From Palsa-504 sp963808315 (lineage in GTDB: Bacteria; Actinomycetota; Actinomycetes; Streptosporangiales; Streptosporangiaceae), in the NCBI GenBank assembly GCA_963808315.1, contig CAWEFK010000024.1, positions 496,001 to 560,000 of the forward strand: 64,000 nt of DNA, in the 5' to 3' direction. A program made the translations under genes and the position numbers. Positions 1 through 10,901 of the stretch are shown in pieces. Every line of letters begins with the position of its first letter. The first letter of the stretch is position 1. The notes beneath the pieces were generated by a model. The model made no database searches, was not told the DNA's origin, and was given only the letters and a program-made list of their open reading frames with translations.

Positions 1-1
1 G

Positions 2-899
2 TCGACATGGCCGCTCTGGGCGCTCCTCGCTTTCGCGAGCCTCGCAGCTGTGCGCTTGCTTCCCAAGGGTGATGCCGTGGCCAGCCTGGCGGCGCCAATT
101 CTGCTAATAGTTCCCGGATCGCTTACGCTCGGCGCGGTCTTCAACCCACGCCGCCGTCCGCAAGGACTGGTCTTCGTTTGTTACGCGGCGCTGCTAAGCG
201 CCGTGTTGTCAGCTTTCTCCTCGCTGGTTCTCTATGCTCGCGGAGTGCTCATCACGGCCGAAAGCACATATTGGTGCCTTCTCGTGCTCTTGACCGTACT
301 AGCCATCACGGCCGAGGCGCGACTGCTGCTTGCACGGCCGACAAGAGGTCGACGTGCTGCTCATAAGCTCGAGGCCCTGAATCAATACCAGTCCGACGTC
401 GAGACCGACGACGAAACGTCGGCAGCCTCTCGAAACTCGGGCTATTACTCCATCGTCGCGGCCATGGCCGGGGTGAGCCTTCTCGCCGGTGGATTGTACG
501 CCTACGATCGCCTTCCTCACCCAGCTCCCACCGGCTACACCTGGATGGCCTGGACAGGTCCAGCAGCCCAAGGCGATATCGCCATCGGCTCCACCGGCAC
601 CGAACTGAGCTTCCAGATCGTGCACCACCAGTCGGACAACACCACCTTCAAGTTGAGCGCGTGGTGGTTGGGTACACCTTCGCAGCGCCTTGGCGAAATC
701 CGTGACCCTTAGCATCGGTCCGAATCGGACGTACCAGGGCACCTTGTTCGTCCCGCAGCTACCCAACGGGTGTACCTACCGCATTATGGTGTCACTAACT
801 GCTGCTCGGCAGATCGATCCGCTAACTAAAAAGCCGCAAACTTGGTCAATCAATGCTGACGTCCATGATCCGACCAAGTCTTCGAGGACGTGCAGGTGA
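2..899 (+). CDS. DUF1616-like integral membrane protein (5' truncated by window, frameshifted)
   Basis: The reading frame is already open at base 2 and the first residues form a hydrophobic helix, so the true start lies left of the window; the GTG at 50 is only the first in-window start. Four membrane segments fall before base 360, one with the P-G turn typical of DUF1616 proteins of polysaccharide clusters. A further helix near 440-510 is followed by an extracellular-looking domain. The frame breaks near 690-712: the continuation to 899 reads as the same beta-rich domain in another frame. Function unknown; it lies directly before a flippase gene that its 3' end overlaps. The DUF1616 assignment rests on overall pattern only. 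Confidence 0.5.
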
Positions 900-2364
900 T
901 TATGGCTCAATCCTCCATCTCAGCCGATGGCTTCCCGGCTATTTGCACCGCGTCAGGTCGGACAGCCTAGTTCGCAACAGCCTCTACCTCATGGCATCCA
1001 CGATCGTCACCGCGGGGTTGGGCTACATATTCTGGACATTCGCAGCGCATGAATTTACGAGCCAGGAAGTAGGAATTGGCAGCGCGGTAATCTCGCTGTG
1101 TTCGACGGCGGCACTTCTCACATACCTAGGGTCCTCCGCGATATTGGTCGAGCGGCTCCCGGCAAGTGAACACTCCTCAGAATGGAACACCATCCTGATC
1201 CGAGTGTGTTTGGTTACGGCTGGCGTAACCGCAGTGGCGACTACGGTTGCTGTACCAATGCTCCTCGCCTCCAAGGACTACCGCTTGTTCTTTGGCGCCA
1301 TGCCGCCCATAATCCTCGCGGTGGTCGGTGCCGCGGCGTGGACTCTGGTTAACCTTCTCGGTGCGGCGTTTATCGCAGCCCGCCACGCGGGTCGGTTGCT
1401 ATCGGTCCAGGCCTTGGTCAGTACGGCTAAGGTGCTTTTCGTTCTTCTGCTCGCAGGCGCCGGGGCCGGCGCGACGGGGATAGTTGCAGCATGGGTTGCG
1501 AGTGCCGTCCTCGGCGTCGTCGTCGGAGTCGTATGGTTGGTACCTAAGATGGGCCTTGGCCACCGACCCGGCTTTCACCCGCGTCGACGCGCGACCGCTG
1601 CGGCTGATTTCCGCTTGCACCAGCATCGACGCCCTCGTCATCGACGAGCTCTTGCTCTGCCCACCGGGAGTTCTTTGCGGCACTGGCTAGGTCAGCACAT
1701 GACGAGTGCAGGAGGCGGCCTTACACCCCTGGTCCTGCCCGTCTTGGTGGTCCTTCGACTTGGGGTCACACAGAACGCGTATTTCTATATCACCGAGATG
1801 GTGGGTATGGCCTTTTTCATGGTCAGCCCATCAGTAGCCGAAGCTGTCTTCGCCGAGGGCGTGCGGGCACACTCCGATCTGCGCAGTGTAGTGACCAAAG
1901 CCCTGCGCGTGATCTCCGTAATGCTGGCTCCAGCGATGGCGGTTATGATCGTTTTCGGGAGGCTCATCCTTGGGCTATTCGGGGTATCGTACGCGGCTGC
2001 AGGCTATGGTCTGCTTCTCTTGCTGGCGATCGCAGCCGTACCCGATGCGGTTTCCAACGTTGCGGTGGTGATCTGTCGAGTCACTCGACGGCTTGGGTAC
2101 TCGACAGCGCTCAATCTCGGCATCATGGTGATGACCCTGGGAGGGGCGTGGCTTCTCATGCCCCCGCTTGGCATAGCGGGCGTCGGCGTGGCCTGGCTGG
2201 GAGCACAGACCATTGGGGCGATCGCAAGCTTGCCCGTCTATACCCAGCTCCGTAAACCGGTGCTCTCGAACGCGCTGGTGGCAGCGACGCCTCCCCACCC
2301 TGGTATCGCACAGCTGATCGAGGTAGCCCAGCTGCAGTCCTGGACAAGCTCGGCAGACTCATAG
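853..2364 (+). CDS. Wzx/MATE-type polysaccharide flippase
   Basis: Predicted to move lipid-linked sugar repeat units across the cytoplasmic membrane. About 12 hydrophobic helices are visible, and the N-terminal pattern RNSLYLMAST...GYIFW is typical of the oligosaccharide flippase family; 503 aa is a normal length. Residues about 235-275 (bases 1555-1690) are Arg/His-rich and unlike the rest; reading the next frame there restores a hydrophobic-compatible sequence, so a compensating pair of indels is likely. The start at 853 overlaps the end of the upstream gene; ATG 868 is an alternative. Followed by an acetyltransferase gene on the same strand. Confidence 0.8.
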   Translation: MLTSMIRPSLRGRAGDYGSILHLSRWLPGYLHRVRSDSLVRNSLYLMASTIVTAGLGYIFWTFAAHEFTSQEVGIGSAVISLCSTAALLTYLGSSAILVERLPASEHSSEWNTILIRVCLVTAGVTAVATTVAVPMLLASKDYRLFFGAMPPIILAVVGAAAWTLVNLLGAAFIAARHAGRLLSVQALVSTAKVLFVLLLAGAGAGATGIVAAWVASAVLGVVVGVVWLVPKMGLGHRPGFHPRRRATAAADFRLHQHRRPRHRRALALPTGSSLRHWLGQHMTSAGGGLTPLVLPVLVVLRLGVTQNAYFYITEMVGMAFFMVSPSVAEAVFAEGVRAHSDLRSVVTKALRVISVMLAPAMAVMIVFGRLILGLFGVSYAAAGYGLLLLLAIAAVPDAVSNVAVVICRVTRRLGYSTALNLGIMVMTLGGAWLLMPPLGIAGVGVAWLGAQTIGAIASLPVYTQLRKPVLSNALVAATPPHPGIAQLIEVAQLQSWTSSADS

Positions 2365-2478
2365 AACTGAGCCCTCTATAGGAATAGCCTGCAGTACCCG
2401 ATAAAAGGAAAGTCTATCGCCAATGAGAGCTGACGGAAACCATCGCACTGAGCTGCATTGCCTTAGAGGAAAGCATCT

Positions 2479-3000
2479 ATGATCCGTCAGGCTCTGAGCC
2501 TAGCGGTGAATACGGCCAGGCTTCACAGGAATCCCGTTCGATACTTCCGTAGTCGGGGCGTCGAAATAGGTGAGGATGTAGAAATCTATGGCGCAAATCT
2601 GTTCACTTTCGGCAGCGAGCCGTATCTGGTATCTATTGGAAACCAAGTCACCATCAGCCATAACGTGGACTTCATAACGCACGACGGCGGGCTAAGAATT
2701 GCCCGAAATGAGTACCCTAATGCGTACCTCTACGGGCGAATCCAGGTCGCGGACCAATGTTTTCTCGGTGCACATTGTATCCTTCTTCCCGGCGCGAAAA
2801 TCGGCGCAAGGTCCGTAATCGGCAGTGGCTCGATCGTCACCGGGGAGATCCCCTCCGGCGTAGTCGCTATTGGCGTACCTGCAAAGCCTGTCAAATCCGT
2901 GGAGGAGTACATTCAAGAAAAGAGACACCTTTGGGTTGACACCAGAGGACTAACACCTGATGCGAAGAGAGAGTTGCTTTGTCGCCGGTTGGCAAAGTGA
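2479..3000 (+). CDS. Hexapeptide-repeat (LbH) O-acetyltransferase
   Basis: A 173-aa protein of the maltose/galactoside O-acetyltransferase type. Left-handed beta-helix hexapeptides run from about residue 33 to 150, with the catalytic-type His in ISHNVDF and H(D)GG, and the GVPAKPVKS ending characteristic of serine/sugar acetyltransferases. It probably acetylates a sugar in the exopolysaccharide made by the surrounding genes. AGAGGAAAG upstream is a reasonable ribosome site for the ATG at 2479. Base composition is clearly lower in G+C than the right half of the window. The 3' end overlaps the 3' end of the convergent glycosyltransferase reading frame. Confidence 0.85.
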   Translation: MIRQALSLAVNTARLHRNPVRYFRSRGVEIGEDVEIYGANLFTFGSEPYLVSIGNQVTISHNVDFITHDGGLRIARNEYPNAYLYGRIQVADQCFLGAHCILLPGAKIGARSVIGSGSIVTGEIPSGVVAIGVPAKPVKSVEEYIQEKRHLWVDTRGLTPDAKRELLCRRLAK

Positions 3001-4306
3001 TTAACAAAACATACAATTCCACCAGGCTCGTTTGCCGCCCGGGTCTCTTCCCCCCACGCGCTGACCCGACCCTGCAGGTTGTCCCGGAGCTCCTGTGCGG
3101 AAATCCGCGCTAACCTTACGGGTAGTGTGACCACAAGCCGCGACACCATCTGAGCGAACGCAGCACTTGGACCGCCTCGTCGGGGCATGGCTAGCACACC
3201 GTGAACAAACTTTTCAAAGTCGTCTGCATACGCCTTGGTAACGAAACCGTTAGCGATATGCGCTCCTGCATTACCCATGGCCGCACACAACTCCGGTGCT
3301 CCTGCGAGCTCGATCATCCGCATAGCTAGCGCATCAGGATCAGCTGGCGGCACGACATATCCGGCTACTCCTTCGGGTACTCGAGCGCGAATGTCGCCGG
3401 CTGCCGAAGTGCTGATTACAGGCAAGGCCGCAGCCATTGCCTCTTCCACAACCAATCCATTTGGATCGCCCAGCGTCGGGAAAACCATAACGTCGGCCAT
3501 ATTGTAAATGCCCGGTAGCTGAGAAGGTTGGACAAACCCGGCCCAGACTACGTCTGAGAGATCGCTGGTCTCGGTCTGTAGTCGTTGCTGATCTGGGCCA
3601 TCACCAACGAGCAGCAGGCTGACATCTGGATTAAATGCCCGGACCTTCCGGTAAGCAGTAACAAGTGTGTCAAGGCCTTTGCCAGACCAGATACGCCCAA
3701 CGTAGATGAATACGCAGCCGGTGACGCCAAGCTCGGTGCGGTGCTGGGCTCGCAATGCCGAGTCCATCCTTCGCGCCTGTGCGTAATGCGCTACATCGAT
3801 AGACTGAGTAACAGTCCAAGTCCGTTCAATCGGGAGACCATAGCGCCCAGCGTATGCGGAACCATCCGGACCTGGCACCTTCGCTCCATCGACTGCCCTG
3901 AATACGAAGCTCTTGCTAGGTCGCGGATGCGGCTAGGCGGCGTCCAGGCGTCGAAACTCGGCAAGCACCGCAAAGCTGTACGGCGCGCAAGGCTACGTCC
4001 TACAATTGTTCCCAGTACATAATGGAGCCGGTCGTAGTTACATATGAATACGTCCGGACGAGATGAACGTAGTTCGGCCAGTGGCAGCACCAACTTATGG
4101 TGCCCTAGTCTCCGGTGACTCTGAATAAATCGTGCTTTGAATTTCCATTCTGATGGATCGACATCCCAACTCCGATCAGCCTCGCGCAGACCATCAAACC
4201 ACGCTTCGAAGTCGAAGGCGTCTCGTTGCGCAACTTCATTAAACCTGGAAACTACGTACGGTGAAGGCATATTATTCCAGTAAACAACTTTCAAACGAGA
4301 TCTCAT
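2913..4306 (-). CDS. GT4-family glycosyltransferase (one frameshift)
   Basis: Two overlapping minus-strand frames make one GT-B enzyme: the N-terminal acceptor half (4306 to about 3880) beginning MRSRLKVVYWNN, and the C-terminal donor half with YVGRIWSGKGLDTL and the E-x7-E motif (GLVVEEAMAAALPV) of GT4 enzymes. The ATG at 4306 is preceded by TAGGAG at good spacing, which decides the start against the upstream in-frame ATG at 4396. The break lies near 3880-3900. The last roughly 30 residues overlap the convergent acetyltransferase gene and may not be native. The sugar transferred cannot be told. Confidence 0.85.
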
Positions 4307-5690
4307 GCTAAAATCTCCTACAAAGTGGTCTCCTGCAGTGCCCAACAGCGGCGGCGGCAAAACAGACGGCAACTTACTTTTTTCCAGCTGCGCCAAGCTT
4401 AAGAGTCAGCGAGTCAATCAGTGATCAGCCTGCACCACTCTATCAGCCGCCGACGCTTCTAAGAGCCGACCGTTAAACAGGTATCTTGCCACATTGACGG
4501 CATCGCCGCAATGGCAGCCGCCCAAAAGATACTGGACTTGTTAGAGATCGACCGCCAGATGATCCATTCCCACAACTTGGTACCACGATCGCGACATCTA
4601 CAGGAGAGGCTTATGCGAGATCCTTGGCTGGCTCTTCGAAGTTAACCGGCGCGCACTCGTGACTGCGCGTTCGGCCTGCGGCTGGCCTTCGCGGTGCATG
4701 GTCGCCGGGTAGCAGCCGAAGCATTGCGTGAAACGGCGTTTCGTTCCGGGCGACATGGGGATGCGGCTTCGCGGATCCGGATTTGTGCAGATCGAGGATC
4801 TAGGGACCCACACCTGCCTAACCTCAATCGTTCAGGGTTCCAGAGGTCGGTTACTGATTGTGCTGGCGCCCGGTTTAGGGTCTGCTGTCTGTTTGCTCTC
4901 CAGGGCTGGTCGCGTAGCGGTGCCCGACATGGGAGCTGCTCTTTCCTTGTCTGAGCGGGCGGTGACCAGCGTGGCGTCCATGTCGATGACCAGCCACCCG
5001 GCCAGTGTTTTGCCGGCGATCACCAGCCACGGGAACCCGGCGGGCGTGCCGCCGATCAGCGTCCACACGTGGGCGCGGGCTTTCGCGCGGGCCCGGGCGA
5101 TCCGGTCCAGCATCCCCAGCATGCCGGCCAGGTCCGAGGGGGGCCGACGGCACGCCCGTGCTGCGGAACGGTCCCCGGAGGATGTGCATGAGTCGGGTGA
5201 GCGTCCGGCCGCGGGACGTGTGCCGAGGGATGGACCCGTCGTGGTGTGTTGAGTCAGCGCCCTTAGGCATGCGGGGAGGAGAAGTGCCCCGGCAGACGTT
5301 CACCGAGTCGGTGCCCCATTTCCGGCCACGGTGCCGGATCACGACCCGGCCTGCTGGACCAGGCCGGCGCCGAGCTCGCCGGTCGGAGGCATCCCCTTGG
5401 CGGAGGTACCCCCGGCAGGCCGGCGATTTCTGGCCGGTGGCCCATGAAGCGTTCCGCCGCGGCGGCGTACCCGGTGCTCGCCTCGCCAGGCAGTACACCG
5501 CAGGGCTGCATCACGCGCGCCCGTCTCGCCGCCGAAATAGCCAACTGACCCTGGACGATCAAGAGGAGATGACACGATGTAACCGCGTACCAGAACAGAT
5601 CACATCACAGTCAGTGAAAGAACGGTCCCGCCCCGCCAAACCGTGACTTACTATCAGTCCGGGCGGCGGGGAATCGGAAGGAGACGGCAA
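4307..5690. other. Gene-poor stretch between two glycosyltransferase genes
   Basis: Apart from the transposase remnant entered separately, no intact gene is convincing here. The stretch from about 4830 to 5560 is much richer in G+C than the flanks, consistent with a separate origin as insertion-sequence debris. Bases 4397-4600 are A+T-richer and hold no recognisable coding signal. Confidence 0.6.
4832..5145 (-). pseudogene. IS1380-family transposase remnant
   Basis: The minus-strand frame reads IARARAKARAHVW, then VIDMDATLVTARSDKERAAP. The D-x-DATLVTA-S-K-E-AAP block is the first catalytic-Asp region of IS1380 (DDE group 1) transposases. What should follow (GFGFHPL and later Asp/Glu blocks) is missing or scrambled, and the upstream part to about 5560 is G+C-rich but not readable as the usual N-terminus. 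The element is therefore dead. No terminal inverted repeats were recognised, so its boundaries are approximate. Confidence 0.65.
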
Positions 5691-6950
5691 GTGCATATCA
5701 TGCAGCTCACTGATTTCTACCATCCGATAATTGGTGGTCTTGAAAGGCATGTCGCCACCTTGTCTACAGAATTCATCAAGCTCGGCCACAGCGTCGTTAT
5801 CGTCACGCTTCAACCCGGCGATCTCCCAGATGAGGAGACTATTGACGGCGTGCGGGTCATCCGCGTACGCGGTTGGAGCCAGCATCTCACGCGCTTTTAC
5901 TCGGACGTTACGCACCCCTTCCACCCGACCGCTCCTGACCCGGGCGCGGTAGCCGCCTTGCGGCGTGTGATCCAACGAGAGCGTCCTGATGTCGTGCACA
6001 GTAGCGGTTGGTTCCAATACTCGTTCTTTCCGCTTTACCAAGCCCGCGTGGGGCCGGCTCACGTGGTGACGCTGCATGACTATGGCCTGGCATGCGCGCG
6101 GAAAACGTTGTTGCATTCCGGTCATGCTGGGCAGTGCCCAGGGCCACGGATGACCCGATGCCTGCCATGTGCGCCTGAGCAGTACGGATTGCTCAAGGGA
6201 ACCGCGATCACGACCACGCTGCGGGCCAGCCGATTTCTGCACCAGCGCGCTGACCGATACATCGCCATCAGCACGGCCGTCGCAGAAGGGTGTCGGCAGG
6301 CACTGCCTTTCCCTGAGGAGGTCGTTGTGATCCCAACGATGGTGCCGAATGACTTGCCGAACCTCGCGCAGGTGACCCCCCGGCCTGAATTCCTCCCTGC
6401 GGAAGACGGTTACCTCATGTTCGTTGGCGCCCTCGGACGGCACAAGGGGATAGACATCTTGCTGGAAGCCCGCCGTATAATGCGACGTCAGCCGCCGCTA
6501 GTTCTTATCGGCACCCCCCACGCTGATACGCCCCCGATCGGCGGTCCGGGCGTCACGCTGGCGCATAACATTCCGAATTCGCAGGTGATGGCGTCATGGC
6601 TACATGCGTCGATTGCTATCGTGCCTTCCGTCTGGCACGAACCCGGGGGTCAGGTAGCTATGGAGGCGATGCTCGTAGGACTCCCCGTTGTCGCCTCGGA
6701 CGTAGGAGGCCTGCGCGATGTCGTGCAACATGGTTCAACTGGTCTCATGGTTCCGCCAGGCGATCCAGGCGCACTAGCTGCCGCGCTCGACGATCTCCTT
6801 GACCACCCGGAACTGCGACAACGTATGGGTGAGGCGGGTCGCATCCACGCGCGTCAGTTTGAGGTGGCTGCGGTGGCGCCGCGTATTGTGAAGGTATTTG
6901 AGGAAGCGCTGCTCAGCAGATCTAAAGGTGAGCTTCTACATGCGAAGTAA
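5691..6950 (+). CDS. GT4-family glycosyltransferase
   Basis: A 419-aa intact GT-B glycosyltransferase, probably building exopolysaccharide repeat units on the cytoplasmic face. The N-terminal Rossmann half starts VHIMQLTDFYHPIIGGLERHV, with the glycine-rich loop of GT4 enzymes. The donor half has FVGALGRHKGIDILL and the EPGGQVAMEAMLVGLPVVAS nucleotide-sugar motif. The GTG at 5691 follows GGAAGGAGA at 6-7 nt and places the family's N-terminal beta strand at the start; the longer open frame from 5643 adds unlikely residues. Convergent with the next glycosyltransferase. A Cys-rich piece (CARKTLLHSG...CPGPRMTRCLPC) around residues 130-165 is seen in related enzymes. Confidence 0.92.
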   Translation: MHIMQLTDFYHPIIGGLERHVATLSTEFIKLGHSVVIVTLQPGDLPDEETIDGVRVIRVRGWSQHLTRFYSDVTHPFHPTAPDPGAVAALRRVIQRERPDVVHSSGWFQYSFFPLYQARVGPAHVVTLHDYGLACARKTLLHSGHAGQCPGPRMTRCLPCAPEQYGLLKGTAITTTLRASRFLHQRADRYIAISTAVAEGCRQALPFPEEVVVIPTMVPNDLPNLAQVTPRPEFLPAEDGYLMFVGALGRHKGIDILLEARRIMRRQPPLVLIGTPHADTPPIGGPGVTLAHNIPNSQVMASWLHASIAIVPSVWHEPGGQVAMEAMLVGLPVVASDVGGLRDVVQHGSTGLMVPPGDPGALAAALDDLLDHPELRQRMGEAGRIHARQFEVAAVAPRIVKVFEEALLSRSKGELLHAK

Positions 6951-7027
6951 ATAACCATATCCGGCGGATGGGACTATTGCGGCACCGGCATCGCGCACCG
7001 GTGGAGCCACCTGCGATCCCGCTTCCC

Positions 7028-8184
7028 TCATAGCCGTAGTGCTGTGCTGTCCTGGGTTTCGCCCAAGACATCCCGGTAAAGTCCTGCCATTTTATCGGCG
7101 GCCGCTTCCGCGGTGAAGAATTCGCGGAAACGGATCTCTCCCGCGTTCTTCCTAACATCGTTGACAGCACTGGGCCGGAGCAGTGAAGCCAATCCCTCCG
7201 CAAGGGCCTGGCCATCGTCAGGCCGGACCAATGGCCATCCGACGTCGCCGATGGTCTCGACCAACGGTGGTATGTCAGATGCCACGATGGCAAGCCGCAG
7301 AGCCATAGCCTCGACAAGTGTGCCACCTAGCCCCTCCCACCGCGAAGGAAAGGCCAGTACATCCGCCGCACACATAAGGTCTGGTAGGTCGGTTCGGTGT
7401 CCAAGAAGACGAATTGCCGGATAGCTCCGAGCCTTAGCCTGAACCTCAGCACTCGCGTTTCCCGGGCGGCCAGCGATGAGAAGTATTGCGTCCGGCATAT
7501 GTTTAGCCAAACGTCCGAAGGCGTCGATAGTTGTGTCGATGCCCTTCTGTCGGTCAAGTCGACCAACACTCAGCACCACCGGCGTCTTTGCGTCGATTGA
7601 AAGTGTGGCCCTCGTTCTCAGTCGCCTGGCTAGCGACAGTGTGCCCAGCCTTTCAGGATCACGTCCGCGGTAGACAACCTGAATCCGGTCTTTTGGAATT
7701 TTAAGCCGATGGCTCATGACCCCGGCCACGTCGAAGATATTGCGTGAAAGCGCGTCGTAAGCGGTGCAGTAAGCATATCTGCGGCTTGAACTGCGCGCAC
7801 GGCCCAGGCCCCATAGTGAGAGTTCGCTCGATGCTCCGGCCCGTAATCCTGGTTAGCCAAGGTGGTAACTACTGGAGTGCGAATCGTGCTGGCCGCAATT
7901 CGTCCTGCCAGATTCGCGAAAAGCAATGTCGTATGAATAAGGTCAGGGCGCTCGGTGCAAATTATTTTCCGTAGTTCGAGGACTAGGCGGAGGGGATCTC
8001 GATGCTCCAATCGTATGCGGGTAAGTCCGAGCGCACCGAGTCGGTCCTCGAGCATTCCGTCATCGGCCAGCAGTGTAACAATGGACGTCCTTACCCCACG
8101 GCTCATGAGACCAGGCGCCATCTCAAGGAGAGATATCTCGGCACCGCCGCCATGCATGCTGTCGATCACATGCATCACATGCAT
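7028..8184 (-). CDS. GT4-family glycosyltransferase (one frameshift)
   Basis: The N-terminal half starts MHVMHVIDSMHGGGAEISLLEM, a standard GT4 opening; the C-terminal half has LSVGRLDRQKGIDTTI and PSRWEGLGGTLVEAMALRLAIV. The two lie in different frames joined near 7715-7730, where RFHAISS meets VAGVMSHRL. The ATG at 8184 has GGGAG 9 nt upstream; ATG 8193 in the same frame is too close to that site. It is the last gene of a minus-strand run (GT2, GT4, flippase, GT4) and overlaps the end of the flippase frame, so co-translation is likely. Acceptor and sugar unknown. Confidence 0.85.
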
Positions 8185-9625
8185 ATCGCTCATCTCCCGA
8201 TAACCGAGAGTCTGTGGTAGTGCCAGCCTGCCCTCGCCTGTTGTCGCGCTGTCGCCTGTGCCGCCCTTGCTTGTCGCCCTGGCTCTCAAGACGATGGAGC
8301 CCTCTTCTCAGCGCCCACCAGGAAACAGCAGCTGCCGACGACTGAACTCCTATGATAACGAGACCCACGCCAACTAGCCCGGACGAGTGAGCCAGCAACG
8401 CAACGGCCGTCAACGTCGCCGCGCATACGTACGCCTGCATAATTGCAGATCTGTGAGTATCGCGTTGGACCCGACAGTATGAGTAGTAAACGGTTGACAC
8501 TGCCTTGGGAAGACATGCGATCAACAGCATGATCAGCAGCGGGGCGGCATGTACGTACTTCTCCCCGAATGCGCGTAGCAGCCAGGGACAAATGATTGCG
8601 AGCGTGCAGACGACCGGAAGGATGATCGCGAAGATATGCCGCAAAGCTTGACGGATGAGCATTGCTATCTTATCCGGGGCTTGAGCTCCTTCGACCGTCA
8701 ACGGTGACGCGTAATTAGCGGCGACCTGATCTATCGTGCTTGAGAACAGGAATGACGTGTAGAACAAGAGCGTTGGCCGAGGCGCCCAATGTGGCTACAA
8801 TGAGAATTGGCAGAAGATACGTCCACGTCTGGGTGAAGAGTCCCCGGTCGCATCACCGACCGCGAAGCGGATAATACGTGAACGCATCCGTGGTCCTAGC
8901 CGGGTCATGCGTCGGGGCTTTGACGCTGGCGGCAGGAACCTGAAGAATAGTACTGCGGAGATTATCGGGATCGTTAGCGTCAGAGGTATCATCCAAGCGC
9001 CGAAAAGCGCGAACGCCGTACCAATTGGCGCCAGCAAGAAGAGGGTGACGATCTTCGCTATGCCGAAGGCTCCGTTCTCAGCCGGCACCCATACCGCCCG
9101 CCGCAGCCCACGAGAACATTGTCTTCGATCGTGAAAATTGCCATGGCCATAGCTGCCAGCACGAGGCCCGCTGACTGAACTGTATCGAGGCGCAATGGCG
9201 ATGTCGCGGAGCGAAAAAATCCTAATACCTATCATCGATAGATGGCAAGAAGCGCGGATGCGCCTGCGGCGAAGGTATAGGCTGCCAAGACTAGCCTACG
9301 GCTTTTCCCGCCCGCATTAGGCAGGAAGCGCATCAGCATCCCTGATAGGTTGAGCTGCCCGATACCAGCAGAACAAAGTCGTTGCTGCCACCAGGGCACC
9401 GGCCACACCGACTGCGAAAGTTGAAAATAGGCGAGCGGCCACGACCCAGTAACCAAAACCAAGAATTCCTGTCAGCCCCGTATTGACGAGGAGCGCTAGG
9501 CCTCCGCGGGAGAGAGGATCGGACCACTGGCGTCTTGCGGCCGATCTGATCCGGTCAGCCCATCGCGGCCGTCTGGGCGTGCTGGATTCCTTGACGGGCG
9601 CCTTTACCTCGCCCGTCACGAACAT
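8123..9625 (-). CDS. Wzx-type flippase (several frameshifts)
   Basis: Pieces in different minus-strand frames assemble into one flippase related to the one at 853-2364. The N-terminus (from ATG 9625) reads LLVNTGLTGILGFGYWVVAARLF; a middle part near 8900-9100 reads IVTLFLLAPIGTAFALFGAWM; the C-terminal half (8767-8290) has six more hydrophobic segments. Breaks fall near 9400, 9235 and 8780-8800. The start overlaps the stop of the upstream glycosyltransferase (ATGTTCGTGA), indicating coupling. The last 55 residues are hydrophilic and overlap the next gene, so the native stop may be nearer 8280. Confidence 0.75.
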
Positions 9626-10850
9626 ACTCTTCTCTTAGGCAGAACGAAAGCACGGTGCTGCCTAGCTCTGTGACGAGGACCATGAACAGCGACAGGACAG
9701 GGAATGCGGCGGACTCTCACGGGCATGGTGTCTGGCGTGATCCCGACGACGTTCAGGTAGACATGCGCAAGATCGACTGCGGCGGTGTCCCAGGTAGGCA
9801 ACCCGCCTGAAACGTTCGCTCGCCCATCCTGCAGTGCCGCCACCAAGATCCGGGCGACAGTGGCCGATGACGCGTCCTTGGGCACCCCTCTTACCAGTTT
9901 GTCCTTCACAAGGTCACCGATACCTGCGGTATCCAGGCCGACAACCGGGATGCCTAGCGTCAGTGCTTCCATAACGGCTAGTGGGTGGGACTCGTAATCT
10001 GACAGTGCGGCAACGACGGATGCCTGACCGAGTGACTCGCCCATTCGTTCGCGGTCGTCTGGTTTGATGCACTCGATTGTCACTATCTTTTCTAGTCCCA
10101 GAGCATCAGTACAGGCCCGCAATTGGCGTTCGTAAGGGCCGGAACCCAGAATGTGCAGCGTCGCATCAGGGACCGATCGCTGCACGATCGGCAGAGCCTT
10201 CGATTATCCGTTGGTGGCCCTTGTACCGTTCGAGTCGGCCACATGAAACTATCCGGCCTGGGATAGCCTCAGCCGGGGCCAGATTGCCTGGCAGTTCGCC
10301 GCCGTTCGGAATGATCCTGAAGCGCGAAGCGTCAAGGGAGCACGCTTTCTGGAAGATTCGCTGTTCAAAACGGCTTACCGCTACGATCATCGCGGCTCCG
10401 CGAAGGAGCGGGCCGAGCGACCGCCATTGAATATTCCGGAGCCGATGCCGGAAGCCGGATGAGTGCCCACCGGTGTGGAGTGTAACTACGTATGGAATTC
10501 GCCTGCGTCTTGCGGCCGCCATGGCAAGTATCGGCACCGCTGTGTGGATTCCCTGGCAGTGGATGATATCATAATTATTATTCAGAATATGCTTGTATAT
10601 GCCAGGCGCAAAATAATAATCCCTGTGCCGCGGATAAGAACGGCACCTCAGTACCGTGAAGCCATCGAAGTTCCTCTCTGGTCGGACGACTTCCTGAACG
10701 GTCGGTCGTCAGAACCGTAAGGTCAAAATCATCGCGCGTTACCATCCGCCTGACGATCTCGTGAATGGCCGTTTCGGTCCCGCCCAGGTCAGGGAAGAAA
10801 TCGTGCCGCCACTATCAGGACTCGAATCGTTCCAGGCCGCGCAGGCGACT
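9616..10850 (-). CDS. GT4-family glycosyltransferase (frameshifted, start unclear)
   Basis: Reverse reading from about 10830 gives RVLIVAARF, then (one base out) PDLGGTETAIHEIVRRMV, the GT4 N-terminus. Further frames give YVVTLHTGGHSSGFRHRLRN, then IVSCGRLERYKGHQRIIEG and, after a break near 10175, LHILGSGPYERQLR and ALSDYESHPLAVMEALTLGIPVV. At least three indels are needed, and no start codon is obvious in frame before 10850. The stop at 9616-9618 overlaps the flippase start. It belongs to the same operon as its neighbours. Confidence 0.75.
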
Positions 10851-10901
10851 GTGACCTAGTGTCCGTCAGTTGGGCTTCTTCGCCGCAAAGACGCGCATGG
10901 C

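Noticed and set aside
4832..5560. An active IS1380 element
   Set aside because: Only one catalytic block is recognisable, the rest is scrambled and no terminal repeats were seen.
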